64,000 bases of DNA from contig JAGKQI010000102.1 in the NCBI GenBank assembly GCA_018806915.1, positions 434,001 through 498,000 on the forward strand. Reading direction: 5' to 3'. This DNA comes from Phytophthora colocasiae (Eukaryota > Oomycota > Peronosporomycetes > Peronosporales > Peronosporaceae). A program made the position numbers and the translations under genes. The stretch's first letter is position 1. Every line of letters begins with the position of its first letter. Of this stretch, positions 11,898 to 22,300 are shown in pieces. Below the pieces are notes generated by a model. The model was not told where the DNA came from and did no database searches. It was given only the letters and a program-made list of their open reading frames with translations.

Positions 11898-13607
11898 TCA
11901 CTTCGACTCCGTTGTAGCTGGTTGTTGCACCGCAGGCTTGCTTGACGGGGCCTTAATCCTGTGGTGCTTGAATCGCAGGTATGCATGGTCATCTCCGGTG
12001 CGGTCACGAACACAACGATCCAATCGAGGGACATGCAAATTCAGCACATCGTCTAAAAACGTCTTGTTGGAGTTGTCAACAGTGGGGAATTCCACGAGCG
12101 GTGTAGATGATAGCGCGAGCTCCAGACCGGGTTGCACGGCATTCCACTGCGCCATGATTTCATCGTGCGCACGGTCCGATTTGCAAAGGAATGGCCCATA
12201 TACACGCTGGAACGTGAGCGGTAGCCATTGTAGCACGTTTTCTCGCTTGAACTCGAGGTTCAGCACCGAGGCCTTCCACAGTGCAAGGTTTGAGGCACAC
12301 GACGACAGAACGATCTTGAAAAAAGTGCTAAACTTGAACAGTGAGTGGGAGCGCTCCACTTGCTTGGACCAGTTCTTCTCCCACGTGTTACCTGACCTAG
12401 AACCCGTGGAGGCCGAACTCCGTGACACTGATGATGTGGATGATGATGACGGGGATGTTGTCAACATCGAATCTTCAGCCGACAGCGGTTCCAGCGGAGT
12501 TCTTGAGCCGACCGTGCGGATCAAATAGAACGCTGTAAAACCCACTCCTGCTGCAATACTCACAATCTGCGCGCGCTTCCAGAACGTGCGCAGGTCCAGG
12601 TACTCCTTCTTACAGGCTTCCACCAGAGTCATGTGCATCTTCAACCTTAGCGCCGTCGCCTTCAACAGATTCAAGATGTTATCCGTCGCCCGGTCAGGTG
12701 CTCGCTCCACTTCTCGAATCACTTCTCCACGGATCCCATCGAACTCGTGCTCGAGCATCTTGGGCACATTAAACGCCGTGTCTCCATTCTCCTGGGTTGT
12801 CGGCAATGACCTCGGCGCCTCCCGTTTATCTTGCGGCACATACATGGTGTAGATAAACGGCAGGTCCTTCCTGCCGATTACCTTACTTAGGTTCCAGCAT
12901 AACGCTCCGTAGGCGCGAGCGAAATCATGCACTGTCTGGAAGTCATCCACCTTGTTCAAGATCAGCAGCACTTTGCTGCTCATGCCCTGCAGTGACTTGG
13001 TGAGCACATCTAGCGTCTCAAAAGTAGTGCCAGGTTTGTCCGGGTCGAACATGACGAGGATCACGTCGGCCCGGTCTGCGAACCATTGCACCACCCGCTT
13101 GAAGTCGTAGCCGCGATCCTTGTCGGTGCGATCCAGGGAAGTACCAGGCGGGTCAATCATCCCGGGTGAGTCTACAATCATTAGACCACCTTCATCCAGC
13201 AATTGACTGCCAGCCACCACCTTCAACTCCACTTGAGATACGAAATCTTGCCCGAAAAGCCTCTGGACGTCTCCGAAGCCGTACTGCGCATGTCGAACGA
13301 GTGCTGCACCGTCCAGGCGCTCCTCTCTGGAGCCTCCTGCTAACACTGTGAAGGTGCAATCTGTGGGTGCACGCCCAGTCTTCTGCACGCTTTGGCCCAG
13401 CATGTGGTTGATAAACGTACTCTTGCCGGAAGAATGGTTGCCCAGCACTAAAACCATGGGAACATTCACGGGCGCAAAGGACGGGAAGCGTGTCTGTGCG
13501 CGCAAAGCCTCCAGACGACTGTACAACGCCCCCACCTCGCTCTGGATCATGCGGTTCACCTCCCCAGCCACACGCACCTCGCACACGGCGGCATCAGAGC
13601 TCGCCAT
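11898..13607 (-). CDS. EHD/dynamin-superfamily GTPase with a membrane anchor
   Basis: Single-exon 569-aa GTPase. The G domain shows a P-loop at 56-64 (GNHSSGKST), G2-like Thr near residue 85, DSPGM at 147-151 and NKVD at 218-221. This is the arrangement of EHD, sarcalumenin and related dynamin-like proteins. Residues 348-364 (IVSIAAGVGFTAFYLI) form a predicted transmembrane helix after the helical stalk; a Ser-rich stretch follows (about 378-405) and then a helical C-terminal region. No EH domain is seen, so it is not a canonical EHD protein. Membrane remodelling or tethering is inferred from family. It converges on DNAI1 and diverges from RRP9 across 195 bp. Confidence 0.75.
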   Translation of the reverse strand: MASSDAAVCEVRVAGEVNRMIQSEVGALYSRLEALRAQTRFPSFAPVNVPMVLVLGNHSSGKSTFINHMLGQSVQKTGRAPTDCTFTVLAGGSREERLDGAALVRHAQYGFGDVQRLFGQDFVSQVELKVVAGSQLLDEGGLMIVDSPGMIDPPGTSLDRTDKDRGYDFKRVVQWFADRADVILVMFDPDKPGTTFETLDVLTKSLQGMSSKVLLILNKVDDFQTVHDFARAYGALCWNLSKVIGRKDLPFIYTMYVPQDKREAPRSLPTTQENGDTAFNVPKMLEHEFDGIRGEVIREVERAPDRATDNILNLLKATALRLKMHMTLVEACKKEYLDLRTFWKRAQIVSIAAGVGFTAFYLIRTVGSRTPLEPLSAEDSMLTTSPSSSSTSSVSRSSASTGSRSGNTWEKNWSKQVERSHSLFKFSTFFKIVLSSCASNLALWKASVLNLEFKRENVLQWLPLTFQRVYGPFLCKSDRAHDEIMAQWNAVQPGLELALSSTPLVEFPTVDNSNKTFLDDVLNLHVPRLDRCVRDRTGDDHAYLRFKHHRIKAPSSKPAVQQPATTESK

Positions 13608-13802
13608 TCTCGCCCTCGCTATGTTTTTTGGTCCTGCTCAAAATCAGACAAAAAAGGATAGACACAAATAAAATAGTCACTCACAAATGTGCAAAAAAAT
13701 AGTCCATGCGGAGTGGTTGCCAACCAATACAGAGGACACCAATCGCCGAGCTTGCTGCATCTTCCTCGACGTCGTCTGAAGTCTCTGCATCCATCCGTGA
13801 AG

Positions 13803-15218
13803 ATGAAGCGACGCGTTGCAATTAAGCGCGGAACGACGGCGCAGCCGCAGCGTAAGAAACGTGCGCTGGGTGATGACGCTTTCGACTGGGGCAAGGGCGA
13901 TTCGAACGACGTCATCGCGTCCGACAGCGAAGCCAGTGAACAGGCCAGCGCCAGCGAGGACGAGAGTGACGAGGAGCAGAAGGAAACTGCACAGGAGAAG
14001 CGACTGCGATTGGCCAAGGAGTATTTGGGCAAAATCACGTCGCAGGAGGCTGGTGGCACTGATGATGAAGATGACGAAGGAGGCGACGGCGTTGAGGATC
14101 GTGTGGGCACCCGCCTGCAGCAGGACGCACTGGAATCCATGGGCAAGCTCTTCAAGAAGGTGGCAGCTGACTATACTGAGTTCGAGTTCGACGCCGACTC
14201 TACCAAGTTCCTTAAGGGCCACCGTCTGCCTGTGACGAGCCTCTGTCTGCTCGAGGACGGCAAGACAGCGTTCTCCGCTGCTAAGGACGGCTCGCTTCTC
14301 CGATGGGACTTGGCTCAGCAGAAGAAGACCAAACTTGTGCTGCCAAAGGACGATGTCGCTGCTGAGAAGGCTACCACCGACAAAGATCGCTGCATTTTGG
14401 CGCTGGCAGCCAGTTCGGACGGCAAGTTCCTGGCCAGTGGAGGTCGCGACAAGCTGGTGCGTGTGTGGGATGCGGAGAAGGGCGAGTTACAGGAGAGCTT
14501 CGCTGGTCACCGTGATGCTGTGTCAGCTCTGGCATTCCGTCTGCGCTCGCACTCGCTGTACTCTGGCTCGTTTGATCGCTCCATTAAGCACTGGAACCTT
14601 ACAGAGATGGGATACGTCGAGACGCTGTTTGGCCATCAGAGCGAAGTGAATGGACTCGATAGTATGTACAAGGAGCGCGTGGTGAGCTGTGGTCGGGACC
14701 GCAGTGTGCGAATGTGGAAGATTCCGGAGGAGACGCAGCTAGTCTTCTACGGCAACTCGGGCTCCATGGACTGCGTCAAGATGGTCACAGACGAGTACTA
14801 TGTTACAGGTGGAGACGACGGTTCTCTCTCACTTTGGTTTAACGGCCGTAAGAAGCCTGTGTGCGTCATCCCGAACGCCCACGACGGCAAGTGGATCAGC
14901 AGTGTGGCTGTCATGCCTCGTACTGACCTTGTTGCGTCCGGATCCAGTGACGGTCAGATCCGATTGTGGCAGGCTGACTTACAGGGACGCACGCTGATCC
15001 CTGTGGCTTCAATCCCGCTGGAAGGCTTCGTGAACGCGCTGTGTTTCGACTTGAAGGCTCGGTTTTTGCTTGCAGGCGTGGGCCAGGAGCACCGCCTTGG
15101 CCGATGGGAAAAGTTGAAAGTCAAGAATGGCATAGCGATTATTGCTCTGCCCAGCATAGACGGTGAGGAGGGGTCTGAAGACGAGGAAGATGAGGTCGAG
15201 AGCGACGACGAGTCTTAG
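13803..15218 (+). CDS. RRP9: U3 snoRNP protein RRP9 (U3-55K), WD40
   Basis: Nucleolar WD-repeat protein that binds the box B/C motif of U3 snoRNA in the small-subunit processome. Intronless, 471 aa from the ATG at 13803. The basic N-terminus (MKRRVAIKRG) and an acidic Ser/Glu/Asp tract (about 40-115) are typical. The WD propeller follows: FLKGHRLPVTSLCLLEDGKT, DKLVRVWDAEKGELQESFAGH, SFDRSIKHWNLTEMGYVETL, GRDRSVRMWKI, and the family-typical VTGGDDGSLSLW and VASGSSDGQIRLWQ. The last blade contains GVGQEHRLGRW, close to the conserved RRP9 ending, and an acidic tail follows. The longer frame from 13689 begins on a non-ATG codon. Confidence 0.93.
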   Translation: MKRRVAIKRGTTAQPQRKKRALGDDAFDWGKGDSNDVIASDSEASEQASASEDESDEEQKETAQEKRLRLAKEYLGKITSQEAGGTDDEDDEGGDGVEDRVGTRLQQDALESMGKLFKKVAADYTEFEFDADSTKFLKGHRLPVTSLCLLEDGKTAFSAAKDGSLLRWDLAQQKKTKLVLPKDDVAAEKATTDKDRCILALAASSDGKFLASGGRDKLVRVWDAEKGELQESFAGHRDAVSALAFRLRSHSLYSGSFDRSIKHWNLTEMGYVETLFGHQSEVNGLDSMYKERVVSCGRDRSVRMWKIPEETQLVFYGNSGSMDCVKMVTDEYYVTGGDDGSLSLWFNGRKKPVCVIPNAHDGKWISSVAVMPRTDLVASGSSDGQIRLWQADLQGRTLIPVASIPLEGFVNALCFDLKARFLLAGVGQEHRLGRWEKLKVKNGIAIIALPSIDGEEGSEDEEDEVESDDES

Positions 15219-15358
15219 AGTGTGTACCATTGCGCTAACTTTACCCTCCTTCCTCAATAGCATGTTTCTGCCTTAGCAGTCTAGGTACATCGCTGGCTAA
15301 TACTTCGAAGTACGTTGTTTCATTGATAGCAGGGATTAAAAAGAACTAAGCTAACATC

Positions 15359-15778
15359 CTAACCAAAGCGGATTGAGGACACACCACCAGGAGGAGCATG
15401 GATCCGAGTAATGCGTCGGTCAGTCAGCACGTTGCCACAGTTCTGGTTGTTGCCGCTAGCGTACTGGTTCGAGGAAGCCCCAGCACGTACCAGGGACTGA
15501 GATTGCTGGCCCGGAGGAGGCTGGTTGAAATTGCTGGGAGCATCGAAGCCTCCACGGCGGCTGTCCTTGGCATAAGGGTTTGACAGCTCAGGATTCTCCA
15601 CTTTGCTGCGCATTGAGTTCCGTTCATGACCAGCGAATTGGCTCGAGTGGTCACCACCACCGAAGATCAAGGACCCTACAGACGAACCCCCTCCTGGTGG
15701 AGCGTGCAGTCGAGTGCTGGGCTTGTCCCGCAGGAAATTATCAACATTCTGGGTCACTTGATAGTCTGAGCGAGCCAT
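15359..15778 (-). CDS. Small PPGG-motif protein (Jupiter/HN1- or SPIRAL1-like)
   Basis: A 139-aa, Gly/Ser/Asn-rich, probably disordered protein. Two related motifs bracket it: RLHAPPGGGSSVGSLIFG at about 23-40 and RIHAPPGGVSSIRFG at the C-terminus. Paired short PPGGxSS motifs occur in Jupiter/HN1 proteins of animals, and a comparable GGGxSS-x-G pair occurs in plant SPIRAL1; both bind microtubules. A microtubule role is therefore a reasonable guess, not established here. Its 3' end converges on RRP9 with 140 bp between. Confidence 0.6.
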   Translation of the reverse strand: MARSDYQVTQNVDNFLRDKPSTRLHAPPGGGSSVGSLIFGGGDHSSQFAGHERNSMRSKVENPELSNPYAKDSRRGGFDAPSNFNQPPPGQQSQSLVRAGASSNQYASGNNQNCGNVLTDRRITRIHAPPGGVSSIRFG

Positions 15779-16130
15779 GTTCTTGAAAATGAACGGAGAG
15801 CTGGAAGGTGGACAGGACTCGGCAAGTTGAGGAGTGACTGAGTGCTGGTTTCGCTGCTAAAACGCAGTCTCATTGAAATAGAACTGCGACTGTGAGCTCC
15901 TTGGTACAGCGAGATTTGAAATAGCGGAGTGCGTGCCGAATTCCTAAGCTGGTCGATCCACTGGAAGAATCTTACGCCAAAGCGTTATCCCCAACACCCT
16001 AGAGAACGAGAATAGCTACGTTGCCGTCCAGTTCTGTTGACGACAAGAAATTGAATGGCGTTGGAACATAATAGAGGAACCCACGTGCATTGACCCAAGC
16101 GCCTTAGAAGTATATAACCGAGCCGATGAC
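15779..16130. other. Intergenic region
   Basis: About 350 bp between the start of the PPGG protein gene and the end of ARP4, both on the minus strand. It presumably holds the PPGG gene promoter. I see no ORF, repeat or RNA gene. Confidence 0.5.
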
Positions 16131-17477
16131 CTAGCAGAAGCGGTCCGCACATAACGCATGGGCACCAACTTCGTCATACTCGCGCTTGGATACCCACAAC
16201 TGCTGGAAGGAGCCTAGTGATGCCAAGATGGACCCGCCAATGAAGACGCTGAATTGTCTCTCGATCTTCGTGACAGTCGTGAAGCGCACCTTAAATGTAC
16301 TGGGGACCATACGTGAGAGCTCGGCATGCAGTCGCTCGGTAATGCCAGGAGTGAGACTTCCTCCTCCGCAGAGGATAATGTTCGTCAGCAAATCTCTCCG
16401 CAAGTCGGCGTCGCAGAGATGCACAGCGTCGTACAGCGTCCGATGCAAGCCCTTCGCGACAACCTTCGCCGCAGCGGCAGCATGTTGCTCGTTCTTAAGC
16501 ACAGCACCACCGAAATTCTTCGGGTGCAGCAAAAACTCCGGAACTTCATACCGCTCTTTACCTAGCACAACGGTCTGTCCATCAGGCAGCTCGTACTGCT
16601 GCTCTGTAATCTCCAACGGCTCAGGTTCCGACGAGGTTTGTCCTTGTCCAGGCGAGTCTCTGTGCTCTCCTTCCAGTGGTGTCTCTGACATGATACATGT
16701 AGCTTCTCGCATATCCCTAAACAAATCCGATCTTGAAAACTTGAGGTAGCTGGTAGGCATCGCTGGAGGAGTCGTAAGATTCTTGGCTAATGGAATCGTC
16801 TCCAGTGCTCCAGTTAGCGTGTTTAGCTTCCTTGTAAACGTCCCACGTGGTCTAACCGTCACTGGATTTGGCTTTTGCGCGGCCACCAAGTGCTCTAGAT
16901 ACTCTGACAACTGATTACACCCAACCGACGAGTATTGCGCTGGTCGTTCCAGCACGTATCCGTCGTACACAGGTACAACGCGAGAAGCTCCAGCGCCAAT
17001 CTCCGCCACTAACGCAAGCGAGCGACCGAATGCAAATGCATCCAATACAGCATCCTTAGCCATGTAAAATGCTGGTACCTCAAACGTCTCAAACATCATC
17101 TCCAGGTACTTCTCGCCGTCTTTTGACGCCGCATTATGCAACGCGTCATTGGCGAAACACGAGGACGCTGACGTGATAACAGGGTGGCTCTTGGTATCAA
17201 CGTGGAGGCGCTCGAAGGCATAACTCCAGACCTTCTCTAGTGCATCCCAATTGGCAACTGCGCAAGCCTCAATGGGTCTCACAACCTCCAGATCGTGTCG
17301 ATGCCACAGATCTCCCAACACAGTAGACGCGTCCTTGGAGCCTTCTGGAGGCGGCGGTCGACGTCCCACCACGCTCGGAAGCACCAGCTGCGGTGTGTCT
17401 TCCCCTGCCAACCCGAATTTGCTCAGTCCCGTGCCCACGTCGCCCACAACAGCCTCCACATCGTCACCGCAGTACAT
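16131..17477 (-). CDS. ARP4: Actin-related protein 4 (ARP4/BAF53-like)
   Basis: Nuclear actin-related protein, a shared subunit of NuA4, SWR1, INO80 and BAF-type remodelers. Single exon, 448 aa. The start MYCGDDVEAVVGDVGTGLSK fits the ARP4 GGDEVxALVxDxG opening with an altered phosphate-1 loop. Other actin-fold landmarks are FETFEVPAFYMAKDAVLDAF, VAEIGAGASRVVPVYDGYVL, NIILCGGGSLTPGITERL and the terminal IGGSILASLGSFQQLWVSKREYDE pattern (read in parts). An ARP4-type insertion lies around 260-300 (Glu/Pro/Ser-rich). Assignment to ARP4 over other ARPs rests on the N-terminus and insertion. It is divergent from Rab GDI. Confidence 0.85.
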   Translation of the reverse strand: MYCGDDVEAVVGDVGTGLSKFGLAGEDTPQLVLPSVVGRRPPPPEGSKDASTVLGDLWHRHDLEVVRPIEACAVANWDALEKVWSYAFERLHVDTKSHPVITSASSCFANDALHNAASKDGEKYLEMMFETFEVPAFYMAKDAVLDAFAFGRSLALVAEIGAGASRVVPVYDGYVLERPAQYSSVGCNQLSEYLEHLVAAQKPNPVTVRPRGTFTRKLNTLTGALETIPLAKNLTTPPAMPTSYLKFSRSDLFRDMREATCIMSETPLEGEHRDSPGQGQTSSEPEPLEITEQQYELPDGQTVVLGKERYEVPEFLLHPKNFGGAVLKNEQHAAAAAKVVAKGLHRTLYDAVHLCDADLRRDLLTNIILCGGGSLTPGITERLHAELSRMVPSTFKVRFTTVTKIERQFSVFIGGSILASLGSFQQLWVSKREYDEVGAHALCADRFC

Positions 17478-17782
17478 CGTCTCCTGTCCGAACTAGGACT
17501 ATGGCGTAAATGCTACTTGCATCTGATTGGTCCAAACTAGTTCAGAAATGGCACCACGCTTTCTGTATTATCGTAATCTCTTTAAATTTAATCGTTCAAT
17601 TAGCAGTTATTGACAACAGTAAAACAATTATAACAGGCTATTTTGATACAAATGTCAAATAATGTAAACAAATTATCGAAGGATATTATGTTTGAGCTGT
17701 TTTAGTTGAAGCGTCGTCGTCTTCTAAGGATCGGCCCCCCTCATACAGGAACGTGCCCCCCAAGCGGCGAACCTATACGACA
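17478..17782. promoter_or_regulatory. Divergent ARP4 / Rab GDI promoter region
   Basis: A 305-bp head-to-head gap. Its middle (about 17565-17700) is markedly A/T-rich with several TAATTT/ATTATT runs, unlike the G/C-rich flanking exons. Shared control of both genes is inferred from the arrangement; no specific factor site is recognised. The GTG-started frame at 17753 is leader. Confidence 0.4.
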
Positions 17783-19171
17783 ATGGCTGAGGAGAGCAAG
17801 TTGGACTTTGCGTGGCTGCCCAAGGGCACCGAGGCGCTGGCTGATGGTGAGTACGACGTGATCGTGCTAGGAACGGGCCTGAAGGAGTGTATCCTCAGTG
17901 GTCTGCTGGCTGTGAATGGCAAGAAGGTGCTGGTCGTGGACCGCAACCCGTACTACGGCGGTGAGTGCGCGTCACCTAACCTTACGAACCTCTACAAGAA
18001 GTTCAAGCCTGACCAGGAGCCACGCACTGACCTGGGAGCTGACCGTGACTACAATGTGGACCTGGTGCCCAAGTTCATCATGGCCTGCGGCAAGTTGGTG
18101 AAGATGCTGCTGCATACCAAAGTGACGCGCTACCTGGAGTTCAAGAACGTGGATGGAAGCTACGTCGTCAAGGGTGGACGCACCTACAAGGTCCCAGCCA
18201 CAGGCGAGGAGGCGCTGCGCTCGTCGCTCATGGGCATGTTTGAAAAGCGCAAGTTCCGCAAACTCATCATGTACATCTACAACTACGAAGAGGATGACCC
18301 GAAGACGTACGAGGGCATGGATCTGTTCAACCAGCCTATGAGCGAGCTCTTTGAGAAGTACGGCGTGGATGCCAACACGCAGAGCTTCATGGGTCATGCT
18401 ATGGCCCTTATGCGCGACGAGTCGTACCACAAGCGTCCTGCCATTGAGACCGTGCGTGCCATTAAGCTGTACGCGTACTCACTGGAACGTTATGGTAAGT
18501 CCCCGTACATCTACCCGTTGTATGGTCTGGGTGGTCTGCCCGAGAGCTTTTCGCGCCTGTGCGCCATTAACGGCGGCACATTCATGCTCAACCGTTCGGT
18601 GGATGAGATCCTGACCGACAAGGACGGCAAGGCATGGGGTATCAAGTGCGACAACGAAGTGGCCAAGGCCAAGCTGGTGATTGGTGACCCGTCCTACTTC
18701 CCGGCGCAGAAGACGCGCAAGAATGGTGTGGCTGTCCGCTCCATCTTCATCCTGAACCACCCCATCCCCAACTCGAACGACGCCGAGTCGCTGCAGATCA
18801 TTATCCCCGCCGCTCAGGCTAACCGCAACAACGATATCTACGTGGCTGTGGTGTCTTCTGCCCACTGCGTCGCGCCGCAGGGTATCTACATCGCCATTGT
18901 GAGTACGCTGGCTGAGACATCGGTGCCTCTTCAAGAGCTGGAGCCTGGTGTAAAGCTTCTGGGCCCATACCTGGAGCGTTTCGACGCTATCACGGACATT
19001 TTCGAGCCTGTGGCAGATGGCAAGGAGGACAACTGCTTCATCAGTGCTTCGTACGACCCGACGAGTCACTTTGAGACTACGTCGGAGGACGTGTTGGACC
19101 TGTACAAGCGCATCACAGGCGAGGATCTCGACATGAACATCAATGCCGACTCGACTGACGTGGACCAGTGA
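17783..19171 (+). CDS. GDI1: Rab GDP-dissociation inhibitor
   Basis: Cytosolic protein that extracts GDP-bound, prenylated Rab GTPases from membranes and recycles them. Intronless, 462 aa. The ATG at 17783 opens MAEESKLDFAWLPKG; the reading from 17753 begins on GTG. The FAD-like Rossmann motif is YDVIVLGTGLKECILSGLLA, followed by VVDRNPYYGGECAS (the signature sequence of GDI/REP). Others are FKNVDGSYVVKGG, FMGHAMALMRDE, SPYIYPLYGLGGLPESFSRL and the C-terminal CFISASYDPTSHFE. Length and motifs fit GDI rather than the longer Rab escort protein. Codon use is strongly G/C-ending, suggesting high expression. Confidence 0.96.
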   Translation: MAEESKLDFAWLPKGTEALADGEYDVIVLGTGLKECILSGLLAVNGKKVLVVDRNPYYGGECASPNLTNLYKKFKPDQEPRTDLGADRDYNVDLVPKFIMACGKLVKMLLHTKVTRYLEFKNVDGSYVVKGGRTYKVPATGEEALRSSLMGMFEKRKFRKLIMYIYNYEEDDPKTYEGMDLFNQPMSELFEKYGVDANTQSFMGHAMALMRDESYHKRPAIETVRAIKLYAYSLERYGKSPYIYPLYGLGGLPESFSRLCAINGGTFMLNRSVDEILTDKDGKAWGIKCDNEVAKAKLVIGDPSYFPAQKTRKNGVAVRSIFILNHPIPNSNDAESLQIIIPAAQANRNNDIYVAVVSSAHCVAPQGIYIAIVSTLAETSVPLQELEPGVKLLGPYLERFDAITDIFEPVADGKEDNCFISASYDPTSHFETTSEDVLDLYKRITGEDLDMNINADSTDVDQ

Positions 19172-19340
19172 AGCAAGCAGAGAATGAATGCGTGAAGGAG
19201 CTTGGAACGTTAACTCTGCTAGTGATTGCAGTAAGGAGATCACCAAGTCGTTCTTGAATTCTTGAAAAAAAAAACTTTCCTCTTAGCGATGTAGCCATGT
19301 GGCGGAATAGCTCTTGATACTGAACTCAAGTCACTTTGTT

Positions 19341-22300
19341 ATGGTCGTTTCGCAGTTCAAAATCCTCGGAAGCGGGAAAAAGCGGAGGCGCTCTATGGAC
19401 TCGGACTACGCGGCAGGCAGCGGTCGTGTGCTGAGCCACTTCGCCAGTATTGCGACGCCTGATGCCAAGCGGAAGCCTGACTGGCAGCGGCGGTCTGTGG
19501 GTGTGCGACGCTCGTCCGGTTCGTCAAATACCAGCTCTTCAGGCCCGCGCTCTGTTTCTCGTCCAAGCCAAAGACCCGTCAAGGTGTTCGATGACTTCGT
19601 GCTGGACAATCAGACGGAGAGTAGTGACCGCAGCAGTGAACTGAGCTCCGGGCCCAAGTCTTACTCCATGAGCTTCTCACCGCCACATCATAGTATGAAG
19701 AATAAGGAGGCAACAGGTCGGACGGCGTCCAGTGCAATGTCTACGGCAGGTTACAGGAAGGAAGAGCAGGATGAAGTTGCGGAGGAGGAGGCGTACTCAC
19801 CTGTGCAGACTTCTGTGGAGTTTTTGATGAATAGAGATCCCGAGGAAGAGGAAAGAGTGCTTGATTCGAAGTCGGACAGGGAGAAGGCCTATTTGTACAA
19901 GAAGGTAGGGTTCAAATTGATATACTAAATGTTGTGACGGCACTGTTGACGCTGAATCGTGATTCAGAGGTACACCGACACGTACGAACACGCTGTTGCG
20001 CTGCTGAAGCACGCAGCATCGCTGGAGCGTGAAAAGGAAGACAAACAATCGGATCTTGAGTACTTGAGATCGACGATCAAAGCTCAAACGCAGATTATCA
20101 ACACAATAAGTGATAACCAGGTGAGTTTCGAACGAGGTGATTTGAGATTGACAAGCTGCTTACTTATTCAATTGCTGTAGAATTCGAATGAACCAGCGGA
20201 CTACCAGCAGGAGAAAAAGATCCAGGCGTTGTGTCGGGAAGTCACTGGTCTTGTGGTACAGTTAGGCCAGCGGGATACACTTATCAACAGTCTTCATGAA
20301 GAACGGGATCGATCAGCGAAGGTGATCAACGAACTCAAGATGTCACAAAGTCTTGGCTCAAGCAATATGAGCGAAGCCAATCGATCCAGCGGTGAGCTCC
20401 GTAGCATGGAATTAAAACTGGAAACTGCACTACGGGAAAAGAAGGAAGCTTTGGAACGAGCAGCTGAAATGACGACGCAGCTGAAAGATTTACATGTTGC
20501 TTTCGACAATTGTGAAGCTGCCCGATCGAAATTGTCGGCTGGACTGGATCGAGCCGAAGAACAGACTACGGCACTGCATGCTCAGTGGGTTCAGGAAAAG
20601 CAGGAATTGTTGTCTTCGGTCAAAAAGGATGACCAAAAGTCAGTCAAATTCTCTGCAGAGAATGAGCGTTTACGAAAGGAGATCATGACCTTGAAGGACT
20701 CTCTCCACCAGGCTTCGGAAAGTGAAAAGAAGCATCTATCAACTGTGGAGAGCCAGCTAAAGTCTGCCAGCAAGGACCAGGAACACATTGTGCAACTGGA
20801 AGCTGAATTGAATGGGTTGCGACCGCAGTTGGCTGAATTCAAGGAGAAGAAGGCAAGGATCGCTTCTTTAGAAAACGATTTGTCCGGAACTAGGGATAAA
20901 CTTCGACGTTGCTTATTACACGTGGATGACCTCGAGGAACGGCTTGAACAGCGAGACGAAGAGCTGCAAGCCGCTAAGGTACAATTCCAGGAACGCTCTG
21001 CCTTCTTAGAGCAGAGGGTCTTTGAGGCTGAAGCAGTTCGACGAAGCCTCCATAATAAGGTAAGTGGACTACCGTTCAGAGGGAAAACATATATTTTCAT
21101 TCTAACGGTTGTTACTGGTGTACAGGTGATGGAACTGAAAGGAAATATCCGTGTGTTTTGCCGGGTACGCCCCGTTTTAAAGCACGAACTGAAAAGTTCG
21201 GCAGGCGAAGATGTACGTATACATTTCTTTTTGGCTTTGTGATGCATTGGTGCTTAAATGCGACGCAATATGTGTAGATTTTCGCTTTCCCGGACTACCG
21301 CAGTGAGCGGAGGCAAATTGAATTGAGCGCAAACCCGAAGTCTCATGTTGGCTACGGTCAAAATGGATCGAGAAGCGTGGTCAAAAAGTACAACTTTGAC
21401 TTCGACCTGGTGTTCGATAGCAAATGCTCCCAAGAAGACGTTTTCTTGGAAGTATCTGCATTGATTCAGTCTGCGTTGGATGGATACAACGTGTGCATCT
21501 TTGCCTATGGACAAACTGGGTACGTTTTTGTTGATAGGAATTCGATGAGGCGTTCGATTGACGAATTTAACTTGTGAATAGATCGGGAAAAACATACACA
21601 ATGCAGGGAAGGGAAGAAGACATCGACTCGAGGCAGATGGAGGCATCTCCGGACATGGGAATTGTTGGCAGAGCAATTTCACATATTTTCGCTGCAATGG
21701 AAGATCTGAGATCATGCGGGTGGAATTTTACTGCCAGCCTAGAATTGGTTGAGATTTACAACGAAACGCTTCGTGATCTGCTGGCACCTGCTGAGGTAAG
21801 TACACTATTGCTTGCTCTTCTCGAAAGTATCGGAGTGTTTGACTGATGAAGTTGCTTGCTAACCGTTCTATAGTCTACCGATAAAATTGATCTTCGGTTG
21901 GATAGCGAGGGCAAGATTGTTGTGGTGAACTCTTGTATTCACAAGGTTCAGGACGAGCAAGAGGCGTGGAGTTTACTGAGAGGAGCGATGTCCAAGAGGT
22001 CGACAAAATCCACGAAAATGAATGACCGGTCTTCTCGCAGCCATTGCGTCATCACATTTAGGTAAGCATCTCTACTAGTTATGGCTATACTTTTCACAGA
22101 GTACTAACAAATATTCCCTACTTAATCTGTGCTGTAGACTGAACGGGGTGAACACGCTGACTGGGGAGCAACGAACTGGTGTCGTTAATCTCGTCGACCT
22201 GGCGGTATGCAGAACTCCAATAAATATTGCAGTGGTGTAATGTGCGGGCACTGACCAATGTAAATACGACAGGGATCCGAACGTCTGTCAAAATCGGGTA

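Noticed and set aside
13619..14155. 178- and 181-codon minus-strand ORFs over RRP9
   Set aside because: Ser-rich antisense shadow of the acidic RRP9 N-terminus; no domain and no supported start.
18479..19246. 255-codon minus-strand ORF over Rab GDI
   Set aside because: Long only because the GDI gene uses G/C-ending codons; no recognisable protein on that strand.
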